Shown here: one piece after another, positions 21,561 to 31,767 of the stretch
Numbering within the stretch: position 1 is the first letter of the stretch
How the letters are laid out: every line of letters begins with the position of its first letter
Source: Cheiracanthium punctorium
Taxonomy: Eukaryota; Arthropoda; Arachnida; Araneae; Cheiracanthiidae
Direction: 5' to 3'
NCBI GenBank assembly: GCA_038373885.1
Contig: JAWZYV010018278.1
Span: forward strand, 434,001 to 498,000
Length of the DNA stretch: 64,000 nucleotides
Translations under genes and position numbers: made by a program
Notes under the pieces: model-generated
What the model saw: the letters and a program-made list of their open reading frames with translations, nothing else
Database searches by the model: none
What the model was told of the DNA's origin: nothing

Positions 21561-23065
21561 CACTCATGTCCATAAATTAAGGATAATGAAGTTCAGGCAA
21601 AGAAAGAGAAAGAAGCAAAACAAATTTGACTTATTTGTAAAGTCTATTTATTAAACAAAAAGTAAAGAGCAAAAAAGATGCTATATGTTTGACATAATTA
21701 ATAAAAATTGAGAGTTTTACTGCCTTGACCAAATTTCAAAAAAGAACCTATTTACAAAAAACAGTATAACATGGTTAGTAGGATGGTTAATACGGAGTAT
21801 GTCTCCCGGACGATGCAATACAGGCCTGACAACGCCTGGGCATGCTGAGTATCAAATGATCAATCTGATCTTGGGGAATATTACACCACTCATCAAGCAA
21901 TGCACTCCGAAGTTCCGGTAGACAGGTGGGAGGGGGTTGACGGGCTGCAATTCGTCGGCCAAGCATATCCCACACATGCTCTATTGGATTCAAGTCCGGT
22001 GAGTATTCTGGCCAATGCATACGGGGGATATCCTCCGATTGAAGGCATTCGTCTACAATGTTTGCACGGTGAGGACGGGCGTTGTCATCCATAAACACAA
22101 ATTCAGCACCCACGGCGCCCCGAAACAAACGTACATGTTGTTCCAGAATGACATCCCGATAGATGTAACCTGTCATCGTTACACTCTGAACATGCAGGTC
22201 AGTTCTGGAACCAAGAATAATTCCTCCCCAAACGAGCCATCCTGCACCACCGTAACAGTGTCTTTCAATGGTGTTCTCTTGGTGGTAACGGGTACCTGGC
22301 GCTCTCCAGATGAATGTCCGGCGAGAATCAGACTCCAAACTAAACCTGGACTCGTCGGAAAACATCACACAAGACCACTGTTGCGGTGTCCACAATGCAT
22401 GCTCTCTACTCCAATTTAATCGCAGGCGACAGTGAGTTGCGGTAAGTGGAACACATCTGACAGGCCTACGAGCATATAGACCAATGTGCCCTAAGCGTCT
22501 GTACACGGTCTGCCTTGAAACTGTCGTACCGGTAGCTGAAGAGAGCTGACGAGACAGGTCTGATGCTGTACTCCGTCTGTTTCTTTTGGCAGTAACTGCC
22601 AAATAGCGGTCCTCATTCGGCGTTGTAACTCGGGGGCGACCTGTGCTGTAACGTCTACTCACATTACCATCATCTTGGAATCGTTGCCAAAGCCTGGAGA
22701 TGACACTCTGGGCGATTCCAAGTTCCTCGGATGCTTCCAGCTGGGTACGTCCACATTCCAGTCGTCCGATAATTCTGCCACGTAAAACATCATCCAAATG
22801 CCTCCTTTGTGCCATAACTATGCGGTTTTTGCACTGAAAGGCTTTCACAGCGCTTGTGAACAATTTTACTTCTTTGCTACCATTCCTTATATACCCCTCT
22901 CTTACACTCTCGTCATTGTGACGTACCATCCACGCCATCTGGTGGTTTCCTATAATTTGCATATTCTTCTTCAAGATGTGTGTGATCATTCCACAGGTGA
23001 AATTTTTATTTTAGAGATCAATTTCTGTGTGATTCTGAATTATCCTTAATTTATGGACATGAGTG
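21561..23065 (-). mobile_element. Intact Tc1-type transposon, 1505 bp
   Basis: Perfect 27-bp terminal inverted repeats start CACTCATGTCCATAAATTAA (left, 21561) and end with the exact complement at 23065. TA flanks both sides (21559-21560, 23066-23067), the standard Tc1/mariner target. It carries one intact transposase on the minus strand. It is inserted in the transposase relic of the older 7-kb element, whose reading can be followed on both sides. Identical ends plus an open frame suggest recent transposition. Confidence 0.97.
21787..22815 (-). CDS. Tc1-family transposase, 342 aa, apparently intact
   Basis: A nuclear cut-and-paste transposase that binds the flanking 27-bp repeats and inserts at TA. 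Residues 1-110 form the paired-like helix-turn-helix region, with an AT-hook-like GRPR at 59-62. The DDE domain has D154 (MFSDESRF), D244 (FMDDNARPH) and E279 (SPDLNPIEHVWD). There are 34 residues between the last two, the DD34E spacing of Tc1. It ends SMPRRCQACI..GRHTPY, the usual Tc1 tail. I place the start at MAQRRHLDD (22815) because the open frame upstream to 22989 encodes sequence unlike the family and 342 aa is the normal Tc1 length. No intron, stop or frameshift is visible. Confidence 0.95.
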   Translation of the reverse strand: MAQRRHLDDVLRGRIIGRLECGRTQLEASEELGIAQSVISRLWQRFQDDGNVSRRYSTGRPRVTTPNEDRYLAVTAKRNRRSTASDLSRQLSSATGTTVSRQTVYRRLGHIGLYARRPVRCVPLTATHCRLRLNWSREHALWTPQQWSCVMFSDESRFSLESDSRRTFIWRAPGTRYHQENTIERHCYGGAGWLVWGGIILGSRTDLHVQSVTMTGYIYRDVILEQHVRLFRGAVGAEFVFMDDNARPHRANIVDECLQSEDIPRMHWPEYSPDLNPIEHVWDMLGRRIAARQPPPTCLPELRSALLDEWCNIPQDQIDHLILSMPRRCQACIASSGRHTPY

Positions 23066-23664
23066 TAGTTAATTTTTTAATTTCATCTCGAACAGTAATT
23101 TTTTTAAAGCGGTTTAATTTTCATATGCAATTTTTGAATACTGATCCCGATGTATGGTGTGAAAATCAGTATTATTTGAAAGAAAAAAAACCCTGAAAAC
23201 TTTTAAGGTTTTTAATGACTCAGATGAAAGGGGAGTAAAATTAATCCCAGGATTCAATTCCTGTTTAACTGAGGATGAAGAACAAAAGCAGTTTTTACTA
23301 TAGGTAGTATCCGAATGTAGAAAAACTTTTCCAGACTCTTCGAAAGAAACATTATCTAAGCCTTGCCACTTTAACAAAAAATTGCAAACAATAATAATTT
23401 ATTTTCTTTATAATGTGCTTCCTCTTAGATACATAACTTTAATAATCTAATATATCTAAACGTTAGTCGTTCTCAATTTTATGCCTTCTTTGACCTTATT
23501 TTCTGTTAATTCTTTTACTTAAATTTCATTTTTTTTAAATTTCAGATTTTTTAAAATTACAACCTTTATTTTGTACACAAAAAAGAAAGAAAAACGAAGA
23601 AAAACAAAAGGAGGAAAGACGAAATATAATTTTTTGAACTTTCATAAAAAAGCCAACTTTTAGG

Positions 23665-23734
23665 ATTCGGATCATATCTAGTCCTGAAAAAAGCATAGAT
23701 ATATGCTTTTTTTAGGACTAGATATGATCCGAAT
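23665..23734. repeat. Near-perfect palindrome, 34-bp arms
   Basis: ATTCGGATCATATCTAGTCC (from 23665) and its complement ending at 23734 form 34-bp arms, 32 of 34 pairing, with a 2-base spacer. It lies between the transposase relic and the right terminal repeat of the large transposon. It could be an internal regulatory hairpin or a tiny foldback insertion. Confidence 0.7.
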
Positions 23735-24270
23735 GTTACCCTCTGAGCGTATTGGAAATGGGCAAGTAATCTACAGTTGTTTTCACGGTAAAATTTTCAT
23801 TCAATTTTTAAATTATAGAAAAAATAAAATTTTTAACAGGAAGATTTGCAATTATTTTAAAAAAAGGCTTCTAAATTACATACAAGCTTTAATATCAAAC
23901 ATATTTTATGATATCTCAGTGTTACAAATGATTATTATTATAGATGTATTGCAGTGAAAACTGGAATAAAGTGGACGGGATTTGACATCACAACCGCTTG
24001 GAGGGTTAAATCTGTAAGTTTTTACAAAAAAGTGATGTGAGACTCATCAAGGCGGGAAGTTTTCTTCTGAAACAAGAACAACATCATGTTTCTAGGCTCA
24101 ATTTTATCCATTTTATGATGGAAAGACTGCTTTTTTGCGAAAGAACGCGTTTTTTCTAAACTTTAACCTCAATGCGGCACGGGTTAATATTATGCAAATG
24201 AGCTGAAACTTTACCAATCTCATTTTTGAGCCTATTGGCAACTTTTTTGGGGGTGCCTCCCAGAAATTCG

Positions 24271-24338
24271 AAAGCTGATTTCTTGTGACCACCCTAATGT
24301 ATATGCATTCTAATGCCTGAAGAAATTTAAATGCATAC

Positions 24339-24371
<33 letters not shown>

Positions 24372-24508
24372 TATAATTTTTTTTGCATGGTTGCATTGCA
24401 AAGCTGATTTCTTGTGACCACCCTAATGTATATGCATTCTAATGCCTGAAGAAATTTAAATGCATACATTGTGTGTGTGTGTGTGTATTATAATTTTTTT
24501 TTGCATGG
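24271..24508. repeat. 129-bp tandem duplication of the transposon end with (TG)n
   Basis: AAAGCTGATTTCTTGTGACC begins at 24271 and again at 24400. Each copy contains the right end of the large transposon, the flank GTATATGCATTCTAATGCC, a (TG)n run of different length (longer in the first) and TTTTTTGCATGG. Because flank and end were copied together, this duplication came after insertion. Confidence 0.92.
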
Positions 24509-26249
24509 TGTTTCAGTTACATACTTGTAGTCAAAAGATACATCTCAAGTAACGATTATTCAATTACATACCTTAAGTCTAACCATAAATTCCGCAAAAG
24601 GTACCTATCATCTAGCTTATATAGCTGCATTTTAATCTCTAAAAGTTTTTCACACGATAAATAACAAAAACACTGTAGATAGGTTATAGTTACTCCAAGA
24701 AACATGATTCCTTTTACATTTATGTGTGCTCTCCTGTGTCCGTTTCAGTGGCATTTCCTCTTTGCTAACTAGACCAGCTGCGAAAACCAATAAATATCAG
24801 TTTACTTAAAAATATTAACCTAACATTCTGGATTTGATACATTTTGACACATTCCAATAAGAGGAAACCAAAAATTCTACAGCTAAATCAACGAAAAATT
24901 TCCTTCCGTTTCGATACTGAAAGTGAAATAGCCCACCTATGGAACCCAGCATTTGCCACTGGTGTATTTACTTATTTATTTGTTTATATTTTTGTGGTGA
25001 GGGGGCAAATTCTCCATAATAGAAAAATGAACAACTATTGTTATATATCTAGAAACACACGCAAATGTTTCAACTTTATCTCTTATTATTCTGCTGTGTA
25101 AATACAAAGCTATCAGAGCTATTGCTAAGACTTTTTTTAAGGGGGGGGGGGAGATGTCGATGAACTGCCAAGTCAAATATCGGTTTCCACCAACTTTCTT
25201 ATTTTTTTATCAACTATATCACTAACTTTTTACTTTTGCCGACTGGATTTGCGTAATTTTGCCAATTGTACCAGAAACAGACAGTAAATTATCGTTTTCG
25301 TTAAACTTTTTTCACCAATTTTGCCAAGTTTAATAGAATTTTGCGTGTGTTATGGGGGGGACGACTCCCCCATCCCCTTTAGCAAGGGCCCTGAATGCGA
25401 TATATCATTTACACGTAAGTATTCATCTGATGTCCTTCGAAAGGAAAGAGCTGACAATACGATTAAAATCTGTTATAAGGGTGAAGAGCTCGGGGACTGA
25501 CCTCGTAAAAAAGTTACATCCTGATGAGAAGATAACAGGAAATGACATTCTAATTGATATATCGAGTATTGTATACCTAAGGAAGGCGAACATTTCTTTT
25601 ACCTGTGGTTTTCCTCAGTAATTCTAATAATTGCATAATTGAAGAAATTGTACAAATTCGCGCGAGCTTGTGTTTCATGAGGAGAGCCATTGTTGTTTCT
25701 CATGTGGACAAAGGAAAGTAACGTACAAACATGTTGGTACGCGTGTGACCATGTTGAAAAATCCTTCATGGACAGCTGCCTTAGGCACTCGAACTACCAT
25801 GTTCTAGTAACTCAAACCTATAATATCTATGAACTCAAACTAATAAAAACGCAAGAAAACTTTAGTGTTTCTTTTCAATAAATGCTTAACTGAGTTCATT
25901 TCCCCAAGGAAAAATTCAAGTAGAATTTTCTTCAGAATGAAACTAAATGCATTTTTCTAAAATATTTGCCCAGTAAAGGGATTTAATAACAGTTACGATC
26001 AGGTGGTTTGGCGCTAACTACCTGCTATTTCGGAACCACAAAAGCAGTTCTCTATGTCCCGTTTTTATATAAACTGCTTCCAGGTTTTCAGCCATTCCTT
26101 TTACATAAACCGTAAAAATCATGCACTGTCTTTGAAATATTACAATAAGGACACATCCTGTACTAAATTGATTTTACCGCGATGATTGAGCACTAAATGA
26201 TATTCCTTAAGGAGAGAGGAAAGAGAAGAGAAAATGCAAATATGTACAA
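24509..26249. other. Unassigned stretch
   Basis: Nothing supported. An 89-codon plus frame at 25352-25621 ends in DISSIVYLRKANISFTCGF and looks slightly protein-like, but I cannot identify it. G-runs at 25141-25151 and 25353-25360 (with CCCCCATCCCC and AAGGGCCCTG after it) resemble hAT MITE debris. Confidence 0.35.
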
Positions 26250-26252
26250 TGG

Positions 26253-26430
26253 AACCTGCCTAATGTCACCACCCTAATGAAAAACAAAGTCAGTCACCTC
26301 ATAAAGATGGTCACCATGCTAAGGTGTTAAAGTGTGGTGGTTGTAAAGTGAAATTGTACAAAAGTGGTCACCATACGAAGGTGGTAAAGAGTGGTGGTTG
26401 TAAAATGAAATTGTACAAAAGTGGTCATAA
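26253..26430 (+). repeat. Transposon-end sequence with 57-bp tandem units
   Basis: GGAACCTGCCTAATGTCACC at 26253 resembles a terminal repeat, related to the complement of AAGTGGTCACTTAGCCAGGT near 42065. Two 57-bp units start at TGGTCACCAT 26308 and 26365, with a partial third at 26422. Each holds GGTGGTTGTAAA and GAAATTGTACAAAAG. Related GGTTGTCGAAAATTGTACGA sequence lies at 42014 and 43380. Possibly a pogo/Tigger-like non-autonomous element. Confidence 0.5.
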
Positions 26431-29043
26431 TTCATGTTCGAAGGTTTAAAAAATACTAATATTTAAATGGTAGAATTAACATTTCTGCCATCTAAATCAT
26501 TCTAGAATTATGTATTCAAAATTTAGTCTATTAAAAAAAAAAGATTTTATTTACGGATCTGTAAATGAAATTCGTAACACCTTCTGAAAAATTCATGGAC
26601 GCACTTCAGCTGAACATGGGCCCTCTCTAACTCGTACGGGCCCAGGGGTGGCGCCCCGTCTACCTCCCCTCCTCTCTAGGGCCTGTTGGCGTTTCACCAA
26701 ACCAGGGAATAATTCCACTTTTTGCATATTTTGTTATCATACTATAACCCTGTTGTAATGCTGAAACTTAGTGTTGTTATTTCAAAATTGACGCAACACT
26801 GGAACCATCGCCCAACTTGGCGCGAAATACTCTTTGCCAAATTATTTTTCTGATATTTTACGGTGCTTTAGCATATTACTTAAAAATTTTAACATTCGCA
26901 CAACCACCTCCATATACGAACTTTCACTGTGCCGAATTTCGCGTTCATACGTTCGCGCAGCGTGCTGCAAAAGGGACACAAAGGTTTTGCTTAGCATATT
27001 TATATATACATAGATGGTGAACAACAGGCAATTCCTGTTTGAGTATTCTATGACGAATGGATACCATGCCTTTACTAGTACGGGCGTAGTGCGATGCACA
27101 ACTTGCACAACCATACTGGTCGACCCAGGTTATTGGCATCGGAAAAATCATAACGTAAATTTGTTCACTCTTTAAATCATTTGCTATTTTCTCGTTCTAA
27201 GTTTGAGAATACTTCAATGGAGTAACTCGTAAAGAGCAAGCCTAGGGAGGATACAAGTTTTTTATTTTTTTATTTTTTTTATGTCTGAAAAATTTCCACC
27301 TTCTAGATTCAAGGAAAAGAGGGGAGGGATATTGTCTGCAGATTGGAATCTAGAATCCTATTATGTAATTACGCTGATCCCTGACTCACTGATTCACTGA
27401 TTCTCTAACGATTCCGGGTTGCCACTCCAAGATGAAGCTTTTACCACCATTACTTCAAAAAGATTAGAAAGTTAAGCACAAAAAGCGTAATAAATCTGCA
27501 CCGTTTGTACGATCAGCTTGAAATTTTTCATAATTATGTATAAAAATATAGAAAACAATCTGCGATATTTTAAAAATTTGAAAATCCACTCGTTTCCTAA
27601 TTATAAGCGATTTTTCGCTATTTTCAGCTCCATTTTATTTCCGAGAATAAAAAAACTGTTAATCCTTTACGTGACAAAATTAGCTGTCGCAATCAATTGT
27701 CATGGCGTCATATTGAAGTCAATCATCAGGCTTCGAAGGGAAAGTTGCGATTCCAATTCATTTAAAATAGTTTTCCAGATAGCATAGTTCCTTTTTTTTT
27801 CACAAACAAAATGATTGCGTCTGCATGAAACATTGCTATAAAGGGATGTTTCAAACGAAACGAAATCTTTCGAATGCGAAAAGTTTTCGCACGTTTTCAG
27901 AAGAAAATGCAATTCCGATTTCGGTATCTCTCTATTCTAAAAAAAAGTAAAGGCCGCTGTCGCCGCCGATGTCAAAAGCTTGTCAGCGTATCTCCTCCTA
28001 AACCGTGGGGATTTGAGTTTCGACTAAGGTGCCCACAGATTCAAAAAATTCCGAGGAACCAGCTAAGCTGATTTAAATTTCGAAAATCGAATTATTTTAG
28101 AAGATATTAATAAAAAACTGAAAAAATAAACCGAGTGATTGCCAGATTTGGCATAAAATCATTCATTCCTTTGCAACAAAGCATTTTCAAGTATCTAGAA
28201 TCGCGTGAAATTTACAAACATGAGTTAGAATTACGCCCATTTTACACCAAAATAAAAACTATATGAAATAAGTAACTCAAAATGTGTTACACAAAGTTGA
28301 CAATTTTACAATGTCCAAATGACAATTTTACAATTTCACAATGTACTTTTTCATCTTTGCAAGTGCGCTTGTTCTTTACACTGTCGCAATATCGACAGAA
28401 TTCCACAAATTCCCGGATTTCGATCTGAACCCCTAAAATTTAACCCTCTAGAATTTTTCCTCTTTTTTTTTTATGATGAAACTTTAATTATTCTCATTGA
28501 TTCACTTTTACGATTTCGTTCCCGTGTGTAACGGCATCCATTGCCAAATAACTCTTATTATCCAATGAATATTTAACACGTTATATCAATAAGCACGAGC
28601 TTAATTCTTCAAATAAGATAAACCTATCAATTTCACTCGGAACAGAGAAGGAAATTTTCATAACACGTGCGTGCGTTATCCTGCTATTCTTATCATTCAC
28701 TTTTTGTCTTTTTTTTTGTTGTTGTTGTTGTCGTTCTGTGTGTGTCTGTGCCATTTGTAAGATGGCTCAGGATCTTTTTTTTTTCATTTTCGGCTGAGGC
28801 AAACATTATTTTTTTTTTCTCTCTAACTATGACAATTCGTATCTTATAGCCACATGTCTCGTATACCGGCATGTGGTTGTCGAAGGAGTCCGAAGGTGTT
28901 CGCTGACGCACGGGGCTATTCCTGATAATCTGATAATTTTTTGTCAAGTTTTTCCGTTAACTTTATCGAATTTGCAGGAAAATGACACGTCAATTGCTGA
29001 TCACGGATTGAGATGTCTAATGAGAGACGGTTAAAAAAAAAAA
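26431..29043. other. Unassigned stretch
   Basis: No supported gene. A GC-richer patch (26600-26700, GGGCCCAGGGGTGGCGCCCC) and several 60-99-codon frames have no recognisable motif. Simple repeats (GTT)n occur near 28719. Confidence 0.35.
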
Positions 29044-30840
29044 ATCTGATATGTCCAACACATGACTTCCTTGCACGTCTATTAAATCAAAAGTATTTTC
29101 GACGCACTTCCTCCAAACTTATTTGTTTGAAAGAGATAAAATATCAATAGTAGTAAGGTTTAGCGATTTCTAGCCAAATATTTCGATATCGCCAAGCTGA
29201 GTTCAATTTGAAAGATTTCCTTCTGACGCTTTATTTGGCGATATTTCACCAAAAGCCGACAAACTTGAGATAGTTTGAGAGATTTTGGGGATAGCCAAAG
29301 TAGTCATTGACCACAGACTTTCAATGAATTGAATGCATCCATACACCTCAATGTATTTAAAGTCATTTGGCTCACCCTGTAAATAAATTCCCAGTCGATT
29401 GCTGTCAAAAATGATATTGAAAACAATTAGATATTACAATAGTTCTAAATACAAAAGTTCAAAATTCTACGGGTTAAAGTTATACAAAATACGAAATAAT
29501 TTTTGGCGCCAAATTTGGCGATATTTCGGCGAAACTCGTCAATGTCGACGACATTTGGCGAGATTTTAAGCATGGACCAAACAATGACAGATTATCGCCA
29601 AATTTGGCGATATTTCGCCCAAACTCGCCAGACGATGACAAATGGCGATACTTTGGACATGGACCAAATGACTGACTATCGCCAAATTTGGCGATATTTG
29701 GCAAAACTCGCCGAGGTCGAGAACAGACGGCGAGATTTTGGGCATGTACCAAACAATGACTGTCTACAGTTGTATTATATTGAAGATGTCCATAGACATT
29801 AAAGTACTGAAATTCTTTTCGGTGGTCCTGTAAATAAACTCTCCAGTAGATTGGAACCAAATATCGAGATGCACAACTAGATGTTACAACAATCTTATAT
29901 ATGAAATTTCATAATAGTTTTTGAGATTTGAGAGTTAAATATGCACACACGTACACCAAAAGTCGCCAAGCTTGGCGACTTTTGGCATAGTTCTTGAGGG
30001 AGGCACGTGACCGTGGTCGGACCATTACCTAACTTATGTGGTAGGACGGTATTGTGCTTGAAATGGATGAATGCCCCTAAAATTGCCATTGACCGTAATG
30101 TATTGGAAATCTTTTGAGTGTTCCTGTAGCAGAACTATAAATCATAAAGACACTTCTTTTAATAAAGAAATTCATTTTCTAACTTTTAACAGCATACATC
30201 ATTTCTGAGTCGTTTGAAATAGCCCAATACCTCTAAAAAACGCTTTGATGAATTTCGGCCCATAGAGCGTAATGTATTTCGAATCTTTTGGGCGGTTCTG
30301 TTGATAAACTATCCAGTCGAATGGTACCGAATGGGAGAGGTGCACAACTAGATGTTACAACTATCCAAAATATGAAGTTTCGACATTCTACGCCTAATAG
30401 TTTTTGAGTTAGGCGAGTTTAATGAATTTCGGCCCATAGAGCGTAATGTATTTCGAATCTTTTGGGCGGTCCTGTACATAAACTATACATTCGATTGCGA
30501 CCAAAAGGGGAGGTGCACAACTAAATCATAGAAAAATCCTAAATATCAAATCTCAACATTCTAAGACCAATAGTTTTTGAGATATGCGAGTTACATACAT
30601 ACGTACGTACGTACGTACGTACGTACAGACGGCATGGAAAAACTGACCACAATAAACTCGCCGCTGGTCAAAATGAGTTGCAGACGCATTAATATGATCG
30701 TGCATGCTAGCCTACGATGAGATGCATCGAAAAAATTCTTAAAATTAAATTTAGAGGTAGTCAAAATCGGTTGTTTTGTCGAAATTTGGCCCCCAAAATT
30801 TTTCGGAATCACATTACTTCCTTATACTACGTACAAGGAA
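29044..30840 (+). repeat. Compound dispersed repeat, copy A
   Basis: It starts at ATCTGATATGTCCAACACAT (29044) and ends near the short inverted pair ACTTCCTT/AAGGAAGT (about 30812-30840). Inside are three units around the palindrome CGCCAAATTTGGCG (29507, 29596, 29680) with GGCGATATTT. A module of about 174 bp occurs in tandem at 30248 and 30422 (ATGAATTTCGGCCCATAGAG), with related modules near 29340, 29800 and 30080. These share CTTTTGGGCGGTCCTGT, GATGCACAACTA and AATAGTTTTTGAGATATGCG. An (ACGT)n run follows at 30601-30626. A second copy lies at 31768-32920. It has no coding capacity and its class is unknown. Confidence 0.75.
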
Positions 30841-31556
30841 GTAAAAAATGAAAGAAAGAAGAAAATGGCGTAGCAACTCGCACGTGCTAGACTTTGAAAC
30901 AAAAAGAAAGAGGTTGCGATCCGTTTTGCGTTTCGTTTTTGTTATTTTGTTCTCTAAAAGCATTATAAAACGTGCTGTTTATAGGTGAGGTTCTTTCCTA
31001 TCAAGTGTGTTGATGCATGTAAACTTCCGTGAGTCCCGATGGACTCCAGATACATATTAATAGACTAAATATAATTTATTAATAAACTTCTGGATTGAAC
31101 AAGTTGATAATATTTACTAAAACCATCACCGTCTTAACAGCATGAGACCATCATAATACGAGCTAAAAATAAACCGTCCACCCTGTCCAGCGATCTCTGT
31201 CGAAGTCACCTTCCTTTCCCTCCGGTCAGAAAAGATAAGAAAAACGTCAATAAATCGGAACGAGGGAGGGCTCTCTATGTCCAGACTTGTCAAAAAGTGA
31301 GGTAAAGGTCGGACCCCACTTGAATTTTCTGTGTATTGGTAATTAAATAGTAATAAAAATGCCGAACATTCCCATTTTAGCAAATTACCGTGATGAGCTG
31401 GACCAAAATCAGAAATCCTCTCCTTTCGAAGGCCTCAAGTATTTCTCTGTAGTGTCCCCTACTCTGCCTTTTAAAACACCATTAAATCCCAACAACCCCC
31501 CGCCCCGCCCCGCCCCTTTTTAAGGCGAAAAAAAAAATTTTTTTTTAATCGAGAAC
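30841..31556. other. Unassigned sequence next to the candidate exon
   Basis: An 85-codon minus frame at 31126-31383 contains GRFIFSSYYDGLMLLRR, unidentified. GC-rich runs occur at 31490-31515. Nothing firm. Confidence 0.3.
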
Positions 31557-31698
31557 CTGTTGGAACAGTGGTAGTAAGCACCTTTTTTTGAAGCAAACTG
31601 TACCAGGCTGCTTGGTGGAAGTCTTCAGAGTTTTCACCTATAAGCAAATGAAAGGCCGATTCTAAACTTGAAATATCTACTAATTGAAGACACTTACC
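31557..31698 (-). CDS. Candidate host-gene exon, product unknown
   Basis: On the minus strand a pyrimidine-rich tract ends TTTTTTAATGTTCTCTCAG at 31699, a good 3' splice acceptor. It is followed by an open stretch reading GKCLQLVDISSLESAFHLL, then IGENSEDFHQAAWYSLLQ and VLTTTVPTG. A possible donor CCAACAG/GTTCTC lies at 31557/31556, giving a 142-base exon. The composition (balanced Leu/Ser/Glu/Asp, a Trp, few Lys runs) is much more protein-like than other frames nearby. I do not recognise the family, and no second exon is convincing. It could be a transposon fragment or chance. Confidence 0.3.
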
Positions 31699-31767
31699 CT
31701 GAGAGAACATTAAAAAACCGATCAATTATTTACGCGTTGAGACTACTCCTCTTTAGATAATAAAAAA

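Larger units (their letters stand above)
20530..23375 (+). pseudogene. Transposase relic of the 7-kb element, split by Tc1
   Basis: Plus-strand pieces in changing frames read: HWDGKMLPHIL (about 20535); EQLIGVPQLE; VFTAVEEFEAVGNIQAMCF (about 20665-20720); LYLPCRHHILEI (about 20797-20830); IGWSKLDKTKYKTAIEDE (about 20906); ARWMSKAIYCLKI (about 21135). After the Tc1 insertion they continue with VKLIPGFNSCLTEDEEQKQF and CRKTFPDSS (about 23230-23345). I recognise this block pattern from uncharacterised proteins repeated in arthropod and cnidarian genomes, but cannot assign a superfamily or catalytic residues. At least four frameshifts plus stops make it inactive. Its position between matching inverted repeats supports a transposase role. 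Confidence 0.7.
17328..24298. mobile_element. Large decayed DNA transposon with ~150-bp terminal inverted repeats
   Basis: The left end (17328-17480) and right end (24150-24298) are inverted copies. Both begin ATT-GGGGTGGTCA (right: ATTAGGGTGGTCA) and share GGCACCCCC, AAAGTTGCCAAT, AAATGAGATTGG and TTGCATAATATTAACCCGTG. GTAT lies outside both ends (17324-17327, 24299-24302), a candidate 4-bp target duplication. Inside are a transposase relic (20530-23375), a 2.35-kb non-coding repeat (17575-19922) and an intact Tc1 element (21561-23065). Without those two insertions about 3.1 kb remains, a plausible autonomous size. I cannot name the superfamily. Confidence 0.75.

Noticed and set aside
21900..22419. 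Plus-strand frames of 64 and 134 codons
   Set aside because: They are antisense shadows of the intact Tc1 transposase.
29507..29760. CRISPR-like array
   Set aside because: Units are 84-89 bp, palindromic and diverged, there are no uniform short repeats with unique spacers, and the DNA is eukaryotic.
30601..30626. (ACGT)n run as a regulatory palindrome
   Set aside because: It is a simple microsatellite inside a dispersed repeat, and self-complementarity is a property of the unit.
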